Shown: positions 48,439-57,943 of the stretch, in pieces
Layout: every line of letters starts with the position of its first letter
How positions within the stretch are numbered: the first letter of the stretch is position 1
Assembly: GCF_005502275.1 (NCBI RefSeq)
Contig: NZ_SWLZ01000012.1
Coordinates: 1-64,000 of the forward strand
Reading direction: 5' to 3'
Source: Robertmurraya siralis
GTDB lineage: Bacteria; Bacillota; Bacilli; Bacillales; Cytobacillaceae
DNA: 64,000 nt
The notes under the pieces: model-generated
Told to the model about the DNA's origin: nothing
Seen by the model: the letters and a program-made list of their open reading frames with translations, nothing else
Databases searched by the model: none
Translations under genes and position numbers: made by a program

Positions 48439-49197
48439 ATGAAAAACCTCCTAAAGCAATACAGTTTATTTATCGTCTTTGTCGTTTTAATAATGGTCTT
48501 GGTTGAATATTTGGTGCGCAGTAAAATCGTCCCTGCCTTTATTATTCCTGCGCCAACAAGCGTTGCAAACCATATTGTTGAACAGTGGAGACCTCTTATA
48601 TTTGAACATTTAAAGGCTACGATGTCCGAGTTCTCCATTGGTTTTATCATTGCTGTAACAGCTGGAGTAGGTCTTGCAGTAAGCATGTATTTCTCGAAAA
48701 CAATTGAAAAAATGCTCTACCCTGCTGTCTTGATTTCGCAGATGATACCGATCATCGCCCTCTCTCCCATATTTGTTTTATGGTTTGGTTACTCAATTTG
48801 GAGCAAAGTAGCGGTGACGGTATTAATGTCTTTCTTCCCTATTGTTGTTGCAACATATGATGGCTTAAAGTCGTGTGATAAAGACTATATTGAATTGTTA
48901 CGATCAATGGGCGCAAACAAACGGCAAATCTTTATGAAATTAAATATTCCAATGGCACTTCCCTCCTTTTTTTCTGGCTTGAAAATTGCGATTGTCTACT
49001 CTCTTGTTGGAGCAACCATTGGTGAATGGCTCGGAGCAAGTGAAGGACTTGGCTATTATAGTCGAAGAATGTCAGGAGATTTAAATGCAAGTGGCGTATT
49101 TGCATCCATCGTCATTTTAACTGTTGTTGGGATTATTCTTTTTGCCCTTGCATCATTACTAGAAAAGAGAACATTACGTTGGAAAAACAGATTATAA
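48439..49197 (+). CDS. thiX: HMP-precursor ABC transporter, permease (ThiX)
   Basis: The 252-residue membrane protein has six hydrophobic segments and the ABC permease EAA loop (YIELLRSMGANKRQIFMKLNIPMALPSFFSGLKIAI, near 150-185). It starts with ATG at 48439, 1 base after the thiZ stop codon; the frame is open back to 48325 inside thiZ but without function. Position between the ATPase and the NMT1-like binding protein gives the assignment. Confidence 0.92.
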   Translation: MKNLLKQYSLFIVFVVLIMVLVEYLVRSKIVPAFIIPAPTSVANHIVEQWRPLIFEHLKATMSEFSIGFIIAVTAGVGLAVSMYFSKTIEKMLYPAVLISQMIPIIALSPIFVLWFGYSIWSKVAVTVLMSFFPIVVATYDGLKSCDKDYIELLRSMGANKRQIFMKLNIPMALPSFFSGLKIAIVYSLVGATIGEWLGASEGLGYYSRRMSGDLNASGVFASIVILTVVGIILFALASLLEKRTLRWKNRL

Positions 49198-49216
49198 ACT
49201 TTGGAGTTGAAATTAA

Positions 49217-50206
49217 ATGAAAAAAAGGATTATGTTCAGTTTTATATTTATTTTAACGATACTCATTGGCTGTTCAAACACTAAATCTACTAGCAATGAT
49301 CTAGAAGAAATAAGCATTATGCTCGATTGGTATCCAAACGCAGTTCATTCTGCAATCTATATGGCAGAAGAAAAAAGATATTTTGAAGAGGAAGGCTTAA
49401 AGGTAAAGGTGGAAATGCCTGCAGATACAAATGATCCACTTAAGCTCGCGGCAACAGGTAAAGTTGATTTAGCCATTAGTTATCAAACCCAGTTATTAAT
49501 GTCTAGAGCTGAAGATATTCCAGTTGTTTCAATTGCTGCCCTTGTTCGTCACTCATTAGATGGAATTATGTATTTAAAAGATAATGGCATTGAATCACCG
49601 AAAGACTTAGTGGGGAAAAATGTTGGCTACCCTTCTTCTTCCGTAAGTGAAGCGATTTTAAAGACTATGGTAGAACATGATGGTGGTGATGCTAACGATG
49701 TAAAACTAACGGATGTCGGTTGGGATCTTATGCCTTCGTTAGCAACCAAAAATGTTGATGCATTAGTTGGAGCTTATGTAAATCACGAACTTGTGCTCCT
49801 TGAAAAAGAAGGTTATGACGTAGACATGTTTCCTTTAACGGATTATGGGGTTCCTGATAATTACGAGCTTATTCTTGTAACCGGTGAAGATACTTTAGAA
49901 AAGAAAGAAGAAGTATTGTTGAAGTTTTGGCAGGCTCTTACAAAGGGACAAGAAGACGTCAAAAATAATCCAGAAGAAGGATTGGAAGTGCTATTTAACA
50001 ATGAGAATGACAGCTTTCCACTTGATCGAGATGTTGAAACGGAAAGCTTAAACGTTCTTCTTCCATTAATGGATGACCCCTCTCACCCATTCGGTTATCA
50101 AGAGGAAAAAGTTTGGAAAGATGTTGCAGCATGGCTTCACCAGACAGGTATTTTAAAAGAAGAAGTTGATGCAAAAAGTGCTTTTAAAAACATCATATCC
50201 AATTAG
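49217..50206 (+). CDS. thiY: HMP-precursor ABC transporter, substrate-binding lipoprotein (ThiY)
   Basis: The 329-residue protein has a lipoprotein signal (MKKRIMFSFIFILTILIGCSN, lipobox LIGC with Cys19) and an NMT1/THI5-like domain that begins SIMLDWYPNAVHSAIYMAEE, the signature of pyrimidine-binding ThiY. It would hold formylaminopyrimidine or HMP at the outer membrane face. ATG at 49217; it follows thiX by 19 bases, with TTGGAG about 12 nt upstream. Confidence 0.93.
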   Translation: MKKRIMFSFIFILTILIGCSNTKSTSNDLEEISIMLDWYPNAVHSAIYMAEEKRYFEEEGLKVKVEMPADTNDPLKLAATGKVDLAISYQTQLLMSRAEDIPVVSIAALVRHSLDGIMYLKDNGIESPKDLVGKNVGYPSSSVSEAILKTMVEHDGGDANDVKLTDVGWDLMPSLATKNVDALVGAYVNHELVLLEKEGYDVDMFPLTDYGVPDNYELILVTGEDTLEKKEEVLLKFWQALTKGQEDVKNNPEEGLEVLFNNENDSFPLDRDVETESLNVLLPLMDDPSHPFGYQEEKVWKDVAAWLHQTGILKEEVDAKSAFKNIISN

Positions 50207-50221
50207 AGAGGATAAAAATCT

Positions 50222-50743
50222 ATGAAAAAAACAAATAAGATGACATTGACGGCATTAATTGCAGCAATTACAACGATTTCAAGCAGCATGATTTACATCC
50301 CTGTTGGTTTTGCAAAAATTTTTCCTATCCAGCATTTTGCCAATGTCTTATCGGCGGTTCTTCTAGGACCATGGTATGCCGTGTTACAAGCCTTTATCTC
50401 TTCTTCCCTGCGCAATATGCTCGGAACGGGTAGTGTCTTTGCATTCCCTGGAAGTATGATTGGAGCATTGCTGGCTGCCTTTCTGTATCAAAAAACAAAA
50501 AAGCTCTCATTTGCGGCATTTGGAGAAGTGGTTGGGACAGGAATGATCGGTGCGATGGCAACATACCCAATCGCCGTACTGTTTCTAGGGCAAGAGGCGA
50601 CGCTTTTTGGACTTGTTCCCGCCTTTGCGATTAGCTCAATAACAGGAGCACTGATGGGATATGGATTATTAAAAATATTAATAAGAAATAAGGTAATTGG
50701 AGGTATGATTCATGAAAACAGCGCTAACAATCGCAGGTTCTGA
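50222..50743 (+). CDS. thiW: ECF-type thiazole transporter S component (ThiW)
   Basis: The 173-residue membrane protein has about five hydrophobic segments and matches ThiW: IYIPVGFAKIFPIQHFANVLSAVLLGPWYAV and RNMLGTGSVFAFPGSMIGALLAAFLY. ThiW is the predicted substrate-specific subunit for hydroxyethylthiazole uptake with a shared ECF energising module, which is not in this window. Its last 32 bases overlap thiD. ATG at 50222 behind AGAGAGG. Confidence 0.93.
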   Translation: MKKTNKMTLTALIAAITTISSSMIYIPVGFAKIFPIQHFANVLSAVLLGPWYAVLQAFISSSLRNMLGTGSVFAFPGSMIGALLAAFLYQKTKKLSFAAFGEVVGTGMIGAMATYPIAVLFLGQEATLFGLVPAFAISSITGALMGYGLLKILIRNKVIGGMIHENSANNRRF

Positions 50744-51512
50744 TTCAGGTGGCGGTGCAGGGATTCAAGCTGATTTAAAAGCTTTTTCTGCTAACGGGGT
50801 ATTCGGAATGTCTGTGATAACCGCTGTAACAGCTCAAAACACACAAGAAGTGCGGTCTGTACAGAACATAGACAACAGGATCATCCGCGAGCAGATTGAA
50901 GCTGTCTTTGACGATATTCCTGTCGATGCAGTCAAAATCGGGATGCTTTCATCTCCGGCTACGGTCGAAACAGTCGCCCAGGCTTTGAAAAAATACCAAC
51001 CTAATCAGATTGTTCTAGACCCTGTGATGGTGTCAAAAGGCGGGCACCATCTTTTACAGGATGAGGCAATCCAATCATTAATTGAGCATATGATTCCCCT
51101 GTCAACAATGATTACACCAAATATTCCGGAAGCAGAAGTGCTCGTTAAACGGAAAATAGACACGGAAGAAGATATGCTCACCGCCAGTAAAGCATTATTG
51201 GAGCTAGGTGCGAAAATGATTTTATTAAAAGGTGGCCATTTACAGGGTAATCCAAACGATCTCTTTTATGATGGACAATATTTTCACTGGCTTCACGGTG
51301 AAAGAATCGAAACAAAAAATACTCATGGAACTGGCTGCACCCTTTCTTCGGCAATTGCTGCCAATTTAGCCAAAGGCCATTCCATGTTCGAAGCAGTTAA
51401 ATTAGCGAAACAGTATATTTCAATAGCGATTAAGCATAGTCTTGACCTAGGCCACGGGCATGGGCCGACGCATCACTTTTATGAACTTTATGAAAAGGCA
51501 AATCTTAAATAA
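50712..51512 (+). CDS. thiD: Hydroxymethylpyrimidine/phosphomethylpyrimidine kinase
   Basis: Phosphorylates HMP twice to HMP-PP. The 266-residue ribokinase-fold protein has MKTALTIAGSDSGGGAGIQADLKAF at the start, LDPVMVSKGGHHLL near 100 and the C-terminal anion hole NTHGTGCTLSSAIAANLAKG near 210. ATG at 50712 has GGAGG upstream, inside the thiW end. It stands next to thiM and thiE, so pyrimidine and thiazole arms join here. Confidence 0.96.
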   Translation: MKTALTIAGSDSGGGAGIQADLKAFSANGVFGMSVITAVTAQNTQEVRSVQNIDNRIIREQIEAVFDDIPVDAVKIGMLSSPATVETVAQALKKYQPNQIVLDPVMVSKGGHHLLQDEAIQSLIEHMIPLSTMITPNIPEAEVLVKRKIDTEEDMLTASKALLELGAKMILLKGGHLQGNPNDLFYDGQYFHWLHGERIETKNTHGTGCTLSSAIAANLAKGHSMFEAVKLAKQYISIAIKHSLDLGHGHGPTHHFYELYEKANLK

Positions 51513-51529
51513 AACGGAGGATGGAATAC

Positions 51530-52330
51530 GTGAACGAAGTAATTAAAGACTTATTTACACAAGTAAAAGAAGTTCAACCTCTCATTCATCATATAACGAA
51601 TACAGTTACAATTAACGATTGTGCCAATGTAACTTTAGCTATTGGCGGTTCTCCAGTAATGGCGACAAGCGTTGAAGAAGTGGCTGATATGGCTCAACTC
51701 GCCCAAGCTCTTGTGATCAATTTTGGAACGATCGACGATGCAATGTATGAAGCGATGATGCTTGCTGGTCAAGCAGCGAACAAAAAAGGCATTCCCATTG
51801 TGTTCGATCCTGTTGGCGTTGGGGCAACACCTTTCCGCACTGAGCGTGCGAAAGATTATTTAAACACAGTCAATGTCTCGGTTGTTCGGGGAAATGCATC
51901 AGAAGTATTTGCTCTTATCGGAGGCAATGCACACACACGTGGTGTCGATGCCGGTGATATCTCGATCTCCAGTAGAGAACTAGCGCTAGAAGCGGCTCGG
52001 AAACTGAATGCGATTGCTGTTATCAGTGGAAAAATCGATTATATTTCGAACGGAACCGATGTCATTGGCATTGATAATGGTGATCTTTTATTAACAAAAA
52101 TTACAGGGACAGGTTGTACGACAGCCTCTTTAATTGCTGCTTTTGCTGGTGTAAGCACTGATTGGTTTGCCGCTGCAGTTGCAGGTATGTCTACGATGAG
52201 CATTGCAGGTGAGCTTGCTAAAAAGCAATTAAAAAAAGATGAAGGGATTGGTACATACCGTATCAAATTATTGGATCAAATTTTCTTAATGGATGGGAAT
52301 ACGTGGGAAGAAGGTGTCCGTTTCGCATGA
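51530..52330 (+). CDS. thiM: Hydroxyethylthiazole kinase
   Basis: Phosphorylates salvaged thiazole alcohol. The 266-residue protein has PLIHHITNTVTINDCANVTLAIGGSPVMA at the start, VFDPVGVGATPFRTE near 90 and KITGTGCTTASLIAAF near 195. GTG at 51530 is spaced 9 nt from CGGAGG; the ATG three codons upstream touches that site. It overlaps thiE by the 4 bases ATGA. Confidence 0.95.
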   Translation: MNEVIKDLFTQVKEVQPLIHHITNTVTINDCANVTLAIGGSPVMATSVEEVADMAQLAQALVINFGTIDDAMYEAMMLAGQAANKKGIPIVFDPVGVGATPFRTERAKDYLNTVNVSVVRGNASEVFALIGGNAHTRGVDAGDISISSRELALEAARKLNAIAVISGKIDYISNGTDVIGIDNGDLLLTKITGTGCTTASLIAAFAGVSTDWFAAAVAGMSTMSIAGELAKKQLKKDEGIGTYRIKLLDQIFLMDGNTWEEGVRFA

Positions 52331-52941
52331 AAGAACAGTTAAAATTATATCTTGTCACAGAAGAATCCATTCCACTTCCTGAGCTTTTAGCCATTGTCGA
52401 AGAAGCGATAAAAGGTGGAGTGACAGCCGTCCAGCTTCGAGAGAAAACGAACTCTGGGAAGTTATTTTTTGAAAAAGCGCTTAAACTGAAGGAACTGACC
52501 TCTCACTATAAAGTCCCTCTTTATATCAATGATCGGGTTGATATTGCCCTGGCAGTCGGAGCTGATGGTATTCATGTTGGACAAGAGGATCTCCCTCTTA
52601 CTTCCATTAAACAAATCATTCCTTCTACTGTTAACGTAGGTGTCTCAGCAGGCTCTGTTGAAGAAGCGATTGCCGCTGAGAAAGATGGAGCAGATTATAT
52701 TGGCGTTGGCGCCGTATTTCCAACTGCTTCAAAGGATGATGCCAAGGTTTTAGCGGAAGGAGAACTTGAAAAAATCATCCATGCTGTTTCCATTCCGGTT
52801 GTCGCCATTGGAGGAATTAAATTAATTAATCTAGAGAGATTAAAAGACTTACCAATCGCTGGTATTGCTATTGTATCAGAAATTATGAAAGCCGATTCTC
52901 CTCGAAAAGCAGCCTCCTTATTAAGGGAAAAATTGAATTAA
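52327..52941 (+). CDS. thiE: Thiamine-phosphate synthase
   Basis: Joins HMP-PP and thiazole phosphate to thiamin phosphate. The 204-residue TIM-barrel protein has VQLREKTNSGKLFFEKA near 35, YINDRVDIALAVGADGIHVGQEDLPL near 65, GADYIGVGAVFPTASK near 130 and IPVVAIGGI near 155. ATG at 52327 overlaps the thiM stop. It is the last gene of the operon; no thiC, thiG or thiS is present, so the locus serves salvage. Confidence 0.96.
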   Translation: MKEQLKLYLVTEESIPLPELLAIVEEAIKGGVTAVQLREKTNSGKLFFEKALKLKELTSHYKVPLYINDRVDIALAVGADGIHVGQEDLPLTSIKQIIPSTVNVGVSAGSVEEAIAAEKDGADYIGVGAVFPTASKDDAKVLAEGELEKIIHAVSIPVVAIGGIKLINLERLKDLPIAGIAIVSEIMKADSPRKAASLLREKLN

Positions 52942-52945
52942 AGTT

Positions 52946-52988
52946 AAAGACGGAATTTCTTCTAGAAAAGACAATTCCGTCTTTTTTA
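52946..52988 (+). terminator. Terminator of the thiamin operon
   Basis: AAAGACGGAATT and AATTCCGTCTTT form a 12-bp stem followed by a T-run. Confidence 0.9.
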
Positions 52989-53072
52989 TTTTTTCTCCTT
53001 TACATTTTTAGAAATAGGATTAAAATGAATGAGTACTTGAGATTTGGAATTTCAAAAGGAGAAAATAACGTC

Positions 53073-54437
53073 GTGGAAGAAACCAATAAATATAAAGAAC
53101 AAACACTGTTTCAGATTACATGGCCACTTTTTATTGAAATCGCGTTACATATGAGTATGGGAATAATCGCTACCTTTATGCTTGGTCACTACTCTGATGA
53201 CGCGGCGGCAGGTGTCGGAGTCGCCAATCAACTTCTTAACATCTTTATTTTAGTATTTAATGTTACTTCAATAGGTGCGACGATCTTAATTGGACAAAAG
53301 ATTGGGGCAGGTAAACTGGCCGATGCGAAACAAATGGCTCGTTCTGCCTTTGGAATGAACTTTTGGTTCGGCTTAATGATGGCGCTTATTGTCTTTCTAT
53401 TTGGAGAGCATTTTTTAAAACTCTTTGATGTACAAGGAAAAATTTATGATTATGGGCTCATTTTTATGCAAATTTGTGGCCTCTCTTTATTCTTCGAATC
53501 CCTTGCTCTTGCACTTAGTGCCGTGCTACGCAGCTATGGATATACAAAAGAATCGATGGTTGTTACCATCCTTATGAATATCATTAGTATTGGCGGGAAC
53601 ATTTTTGCTCTTTCCGGATTATTCGGCCTTCCAATCACAGGTGTAGTTGGTGTTTCCTGGGCGATCGTTATCGCTCGAGTAGTTGCCGTGGTCATTTTAG
53701 TTTTTCTAGTATATAAAAGGCTTGCTATTTCAATCAAATTCCGTGATATCGTAAAAATTGATCATGTCGATTTTTTTGGTCTCCTTCGAATCGGTCTACC
53801 GTCTGCTGGAGAGAATTTGTCCTATCAATTTTCACAGCTCATTATTACAGGGATAGTTGCTTCACTTGGAGCGGCTGCGTTAACAGCAAGGGTCTATATC
53901 GTTAATATTTCCATGGTTTGCTTCTTATTTACGATGGCAATTGGAATGGGAACACAGATTTTGGTGTCTAGATATATTGGAGCAAAAGAGTATGACAAAG
54001 CTCTTCACCGTGGATTAAGGACATTAAAAATTGCCACTGCTGCATCTTTTATCGTTTCATTGGTGATTGCCTTAGTTGGCTCTCCGATTTTAGGAATGTT
54101 TACAGACGACCCAATGATACTAGCGGTCGGAATCCCCGTTCTGTGGGCAATTGTCTTCATTGAACCAGGAAGAGCAATGAATATCGTCCTTATGAACTCA
54201 TTAAAATCTGCTGGTGATGTCCGTTTTCCCATGATTACTGGAATTGTTTTTATGTGGGGAGTCGCTGTCGTCTTTAGTTATGTTTTTGGAGTTCATCTAG
54301 GATTAGGCTTACTCGGAGTTTGGATCGCTCAAGGAATGGACGAATGGATTCGAGGAATTCTCGCCCTTAGGCGCTGGAAAAGCCGCCCTTGGGAAAGGGA
54401 GACATGTATGAAAGATGTGCAGGTGAATAAAGGATAA
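53073..54437 (+). CDS. MATE-family multidrug efflux transporter
   Basis: The 454-residue protein has 12 hydrophobic segments in two MATE halves (TWPLFIEIALHMSMGIIATFMLGHYS...; RIGLPSAGENLSYQFSQLIITGIVASLG). Members exchange Na+ or H+ for organic cations. A GTG at 53073 follows AAAGGAG by 11 bases; an in-frame ATG at 53025 behind AGGATTAAA would add 16 residues without family similarity, so the start is uncertain. Single gene with its own terminator. Confidence 0.88.
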   Translation: MEETNKYKEQTLFQITWPLFIEIALHMSMGIIATFMLGHYSDDAAAGVGVANQLLNIFILVFNVTSIGATILIGQKIGAGKLADAKQMARSAFGMNFWFGLMMALIVFLFGEHFLKLFDVQGKIYDYGLIFMQICGLSLFFESLALALSAVLRSYGYTKESMVVTILMNIISIGGNIFALSGLFGLPITGVVGVSWAIVIARVVAVVILVFLVYKRLAISIKFRDIVKIDHVDFFGLLRIGLPSAGENLSYQFSQLIITGIVASLGAAALTARVYIVNISMVCFLFTMAIGMGTQILVSRYIGAKEYDKALHRGLRTLKIATAASFIVSLVIALVGSPILGMFTDDPMILAVGIPVLWAIVFIEPGRAMNIVLMNSLKSAGDVRFPMITGIVFMWGVAVVFSYVFGVHLGLGLLGVWIAQGMDEWIRGILALRRWKSRPWERETCMKDVQVNKG

Positions 54438-54480
54438 ATTAAATATAGATTTAGAGTAAGTCTATAAACTGCATAATGTA

Positions 54481-54508
54481 AAGGATAGATAAGTATCTAT
54501 CCTTTTTT
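54481..54508 (+). terminator. Terminator after the MATE gene
   Basis: AAGGATAGATA and TATCTATCCTT form an 11-bp stem with a two-base loop and a following T-run. Confidence 0.85.
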
Positions 54509-54557
54509 TACCATATTCAAGCATCTTGAATCGGAGAACTATACTGGATGGTTATTT

Positions 54558-55020
54558 TTAAAGGAGTAATGTTAAGTTATTATCCTGTTGAACCCATTTT
54601 AAAATGGCACAATCATGAAAGCTCAAATTCTCAATAGCCTCTTTGCCGATTCTATCAGAGCTTGCATTCACATATTTTTCATATTTTTTTAGTGTTTTAT
54701 CTACAAATCTTTCATTATCCTCACAAAATTTTGTCACAGCGTTGATGACCGAACGAGTTGCCTTGTTTAAAGTAAAGACCCTTATATCAGCTATGTCTGA
54801 TAAAATTGTTTCTGGTATTTCTTTTTAAGAGCTCTTGATTATAAATAAACCCCTCGTGAAATTGTTCGATAGCCCTCTCTCGATTAAAAGGTTCACATTC
54901 GATTTCATCATCTTCAGCAATCTCTTTTTGCAAATGAAGCCATTTTTTTAACTCATTGCTATAAAGTTGTTGAAAATGTTTCAGCCTGCTTATCTTTCTA
55001 TAAGGACAGATGAAAATCAA
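54558..55020 (-). pseudogene. DUF4085 family gene, frameshifted and truncated
   Basis: The first frame (55020-54787) reads FQQLYSNELKKWLHLQKEIA...FHEGFIYNQELLK, then ends quickly. Dropping one A from the A5 run near 54829 continues as EIPETILSDIADIRVFTLNK...SVINAVTKFCEDNERFV...ENLSFHDCAILKWV and stops at 54558. Together these match the middle of DUF4085 proteins. The usual N-terminus (MKFFTKEWY-type) and about 60 C-terminal residues are missing, so it is dead even if the A-run is a sequencing error. Confidence 0.75.
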
Positions 55021-55150
55021 AGCTCATACCATTTTTTTTATTCTCCTGCTCTCAATAAAGAGTAAAATTTATTAACGATCTCATCGTTAAACTATAAAAG
55101 ATGATTCTCTTTTTTGAAAATGGCAAAAAATAGTTTTAAATAAAATATCT

Positions 55151-55459
55151 TTATGTTATATCAATTTGAGAATAGTAACGCACGGACTTTCCTTGTTTTT
55201 TTGCGTACTCAATTTCTTTTCTTGTGCTATTTCCAATGTAGCCATCTACATCAATTACCACAATTTCATCAGAGATATTAATTTTTTCATAATGTATTTT
55301 CTCAAATAATCTTACTTGTTCTTGTGTGATTTCAATCCCTTCGCTTTGTTCAAAAAAGCCAAGACTAATCACAATGTTGCCCTGCATTGTAAGATAAGCA
55401 TTTGTTTTCTCAAATTGCTCTTTAAACTTTGTAGAGCCACATAATGTAATAACTTTCAT
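55151..55459 (-). CDS. Nucleoside 2-deoxyribosyltransferase-like protein
   Basis: The 102-residue protein has the short Rossmann-like fold of the nucleoside deoxyribosyltransferase superfamily: MKVITLCGSTKFKEQFEKTNAYLTMQGNIVISLGFF at the start, SDEIVVIDVDGYIGNSTRKEIEYAKKQGKSVRYY at the end, where D-x-D-G-Y-I-G-x-S-T-x-x-E is the usual nucleotide-site pattern. Substrate unknown. ATG at 55459 is preceded by AAAGGAGG; the frame extends 14 codons further. Confidence 0.75.
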   Translation of the reverse strand: MKVITLCGSTKFKEQFEKTNAYLTMQGNIVISLGFFEQSEGIEITQEQVRLFEKIHYEKINISDEIVVIDVDGYIGNSTRKEIEYAKKQGKSVRYYSQIDIT

Positions 55460-55627
55460 ATAAATATGACCTACCTCCTTTAGGATAATAGTTTGTTCCA
55501 TTATTCTGCTCTATCGCTTAACTAGCCGTTTGTTATCATTATTTCTCTATCTGACATCTACTTCAATGAACTTTGCCTCTTCACCCCGGAAAATAAATTA
55601 TCCCGATATGTAATTGCTACTGGAATA

Positions 55628-55825
55628 TTACTTTCCAACATTTCTTGGATTTTCAACATATAAACCTAAAACATACCCACAATGTGAGCAATAAAGTGAA
55701 GTCATTGATGATGATTGCCCTCTTGGATTAGTGAAGGAAAACATTTGAACTGACGCATTTCCTGACTGAATAATGCCTTTTTTTAATTGATCGCTATGGC
55801 ATTTTGGACACACTTTTTCTTCCAT
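55628..55825 (-). CDS. Small zinc-ribbon protein
   Basis: The 65-residue protein has CPKCHS near the N-terminus and YCSHCGYVLG near the C-terminus, a four-cysteine zinc ribbon, separated by a Gln/Ser-rich segment. Such proteins occur widely in Bacilli without known function. ATG at 55825 has GGAGCG 7-12 nt upstream. No clear operon partner. Confidence 0.6.
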   Translation of the reverse strand: MEEKVCPKCHSDQLKKGIIQSGNASVQMFSFTNPRGQSSSMTSLYCSHCGYVLGLYVENPRNVGK

Positions 55826-56252
55826 GTTCTGGTCGCTCCAATCTCAAAGAATATCAATATAAATTTTTGTTCATCTATACTTACGAACTACCGGTAATTA
55901 TGTTTCCTTTACTTGCAAAATTTTTACCCTTTTAACTGTACACATTCTCATTATACTTTCTTTATAACGCTGAAGATCACTTAGGCAGTATAATTCCAAT
56001 TATCACTTTGTAACCTCCGTATTTGATGTGAAGATAATTACCGCACATCCAATCATATTTTCTCAAAGAAAAAATAAAGCATTTTTGTTAGTAGTGCAGG
56101 TTAGTTCAATATGAATTTCTTTTACTCTAATACAACCTTGGCCTATCGTACCAGAAGTAGCACGTAATTTTTCGAAAATTTAAAATATGAACCTATCTTA
56201 TGATAAAATATAGATAAAATTTTGCCAATTAAGTATTACGGAGGTGCATATT
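55826..56252. other. Intergenic region, no intact gene
   Basis: AT-rich, about 420 bases. On the minus strand near 56090-56175 a short frame reads ATSGTIGQGCIRVKEIH, faintly like the SHGCIR motif of L,D-transpeptidases, but too short and degraded to call. A TATGATAAAATATAGATAAAAT stretch near 56200 may hold the promoter of the next gene. Confidence 0.35.
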
Positions 56253-56702
56253 TTGAAAGAAATATTTAGAAAATTTGAAGATACTGCGGCTGAGATTTTG
56301 AAATTAAATGAGAAATCTGAAGCCGTTCTTTGCGATCCAATTTATGAAGGAAAATGGTCCATAAGAGATATCGTGGGGCATCTTTATTATTGGGACAAAT
56401 TCATTTTAGAGAAGTTGGTCCCTTTAATGGCGGATGGCGCTGATTTGCCACCGTTTCCTGAACATGACAAGTATAATGCGGAAGCGCTCGCATATTTAAA
56501 GAATGATTCAGTAGCAACGATCATAGAGCAATTTATTGAAACTCGAAAACAATTAACCAAACAATTGGCTGCCGTGGATAATGGCATACAATTTACTATT
56601 GGTGGAAGGAAAAAGAAGTTTTCAGGAGAAAGCTTTACAAAAATGTTCCTCATGCATGACGAGCACCATTTAAAACAAATCACTGAAAAACTGCATCGTT
56701 AA
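56253..56702 (+). CDS. DinB-like (DfsB) family protein
   Basis: The 149-residue helical-bundle protein has KWSIRDIVGHLYYWDKFI near 32 and FLMHDEHHLKQITEKL at the end, the His pattern for one metal ion. Its arrangement is close to the ClbS/DfsB branch. TTG at 56253 follows ACGGAGGTG by a normal gap; GTG at 56244 overlaps the site. Role unknown. A second, distinct DinB-like gene is at 6635. Confidence 0.78.
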   Translation: MKEIFRKFEDTAAEILKLNEKSEAVLCDPIYEGKWSIRDIVGHLYYWDKFILEKLVPLMADGADLPPFPEHDKYNAEALAYLKNDSVATIIEQFIETRKQLTKQLAAVDNGIQFTIGGRKKKFSGESFTKMFLMHDEHHLKQITEKLHR

Positions 56703-56720
56703 AAGAGGCTCGTGAAATCA

Positions 56721-56757
56721 AAAAACGCATGGAATCAAATTTGGTTACATGCGTTTT
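56721..56757 (+). terminator. Terminator after the DinB-like gene
   Basis: AAAACGCATG and CATGCGTTTT form a 10-bp stem with a 16-nt loop between convergent genes; both arms end in A/T runs. Confidence 0.75.
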
Positions 56758-56881
56758 GCTTTCAATTTTTTACCTAATCCCAGCCTCTTTTTTGTACCAT
56801 GGGGAAACAGCTAAATAAAGCATCAATTTTACTCGTTCACTCGCATTTTTCAATTTACTGCTGCAGTAAATGTTAGACGAC

Positions 56882-57943
56882 TTATGAAGAAGGGGATAAG
56901 TTTCCTTTATTTCCTTTTCGTTGTAATAATACCGCCCCAATCACGATGAAACCTTTAAAAGCTTCTCTTAAAAATGGCGGAACACCAAATAGATTTAATA
57001 AATTGTTCATGACGGCGATAATAAGCATTCCATATACCGTTCCTAAAATGAAGCCTCTTCCACCGCTCATACTTGTTCCACCGACAACGGCTGCTGCAAT
57101 GGCATCCATCTCCATTCCTCTACCGGCATTTGAAAAATCCATTGAACCGACACGAGAAACTTGGATAATGGCAGCGATCGAGACAAGCAGTCCCATCAAA
57201 GCATAGACGCGTAATTTTATTTTATCAACATTTACACCGGATAACTTTGCCGCTCTTTCATTCGAGCCGACGGCAATGATTTGTCTCCCGAAAGTGGTCC
57301 GCTTTGACACAAAATAGAGAATATATGCAATGACAGCCCAATAGATGATTGGCATAATCATGTAGTTTCCTATATTAAAGCTGGCAATCTGTAAAAATTC
57401 AGAAGGAAGAGTTGTATTATAGCCTTGCATAAAGTGTTGGGTAACACTCCTGAAAATAAGCATTGCTCCGAGCGTCACGATAAATGGTGGGACATTCCCT
57501 TTTGTAATCGTCACTCCAATTAGCGCCCCAAGAAGGTAACCAAATAAAAGCACGAGTACAATCGTCGCAATAAATGCAGGCATACCAGTCATTCCAAGCA
57601 TTCCCAAGATCCCTTTAGTTCCTGTATCAAGGAGAATCATGGAAAACGCACCTGTTGCCACTAATGTGGAACCGACTGCTAGATCGATTCCACCTGTCAT
57701 AATGACGAAGGTCATACCTAATGCGATAATACCGATACTTGCATTGTTTCTTAAAATATTAATCCAGTTATTAGTCCATGACTGAAACCAGCTCCCGAAC
57801 GAATCATAGTCAAAACCTAATACTAATGTTTGCAGTATAATCATGATAATAAGTGCAATAGCTGTACTAAATAACGGTTCATTTGACCATTTATGTTTAA
57901 ACCAACGAAAGAAATTCAGTTTTTCAACATTCGATGTGCTCAT
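56882..57943 (-). CDS. Sugar ABC transporter permease (RbsC-like)
   Basis: The 353-residue protein has about ten hydrophobic segments and RbsC-family hallmarks: GIIALGMTFVIMTGGIDLAVGS near 70 and AIAAAVVGGTSMSGGRGFILGT near 285. It overlaps the ATPase gene by 20 bases, so the two are coupled. It forms an importer with the two genes upstream; the sugar or polyol is not known. Confidence 0.92.
   Translation of the reverse strand: MSTSNVEKLNFFRWFKHKWSNEPLFSTAIALIIMIILQTLVLGFDYDSFGSWFQSWTNNWINILRNNASIGIIALGMTFVIMTGGIDLAVGSTLVATGAFSMILLDTGTKGILGMLGMTGMPAFIATIVLVLLFGYLLGALIGVTITKGNVPPFIVTLGAMLIFRSVTQHFMQGYNTTLPSEFLQIASFNIGNYMIMPIIYWAVIAYILYFVSKRTTFGRQIIAVGSNERAAKLSGVNVDKIKLRVYALMGLLVSIAAIIQVSRVGSMDFSNAGRGMEMDAIAAAVVGGTSMSGGRGFILGTVYGMLIIAVMNNLLNLFGVPPFLREAFKGFIVIGAVLLQRKGNKGNLSPSS

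Noticed and set aside
54643-54828. 61-codon plus-strand frame
   Set aside because: It is antisense to the DUF4085 pseudogene and has no ribosome site.
56090-56175. Possible L,D-transpeptidase remnant (GQGCIRV)
   Set aside because: Only one short motif-like stretch; no other parts of the YkuD domain are found nearby.
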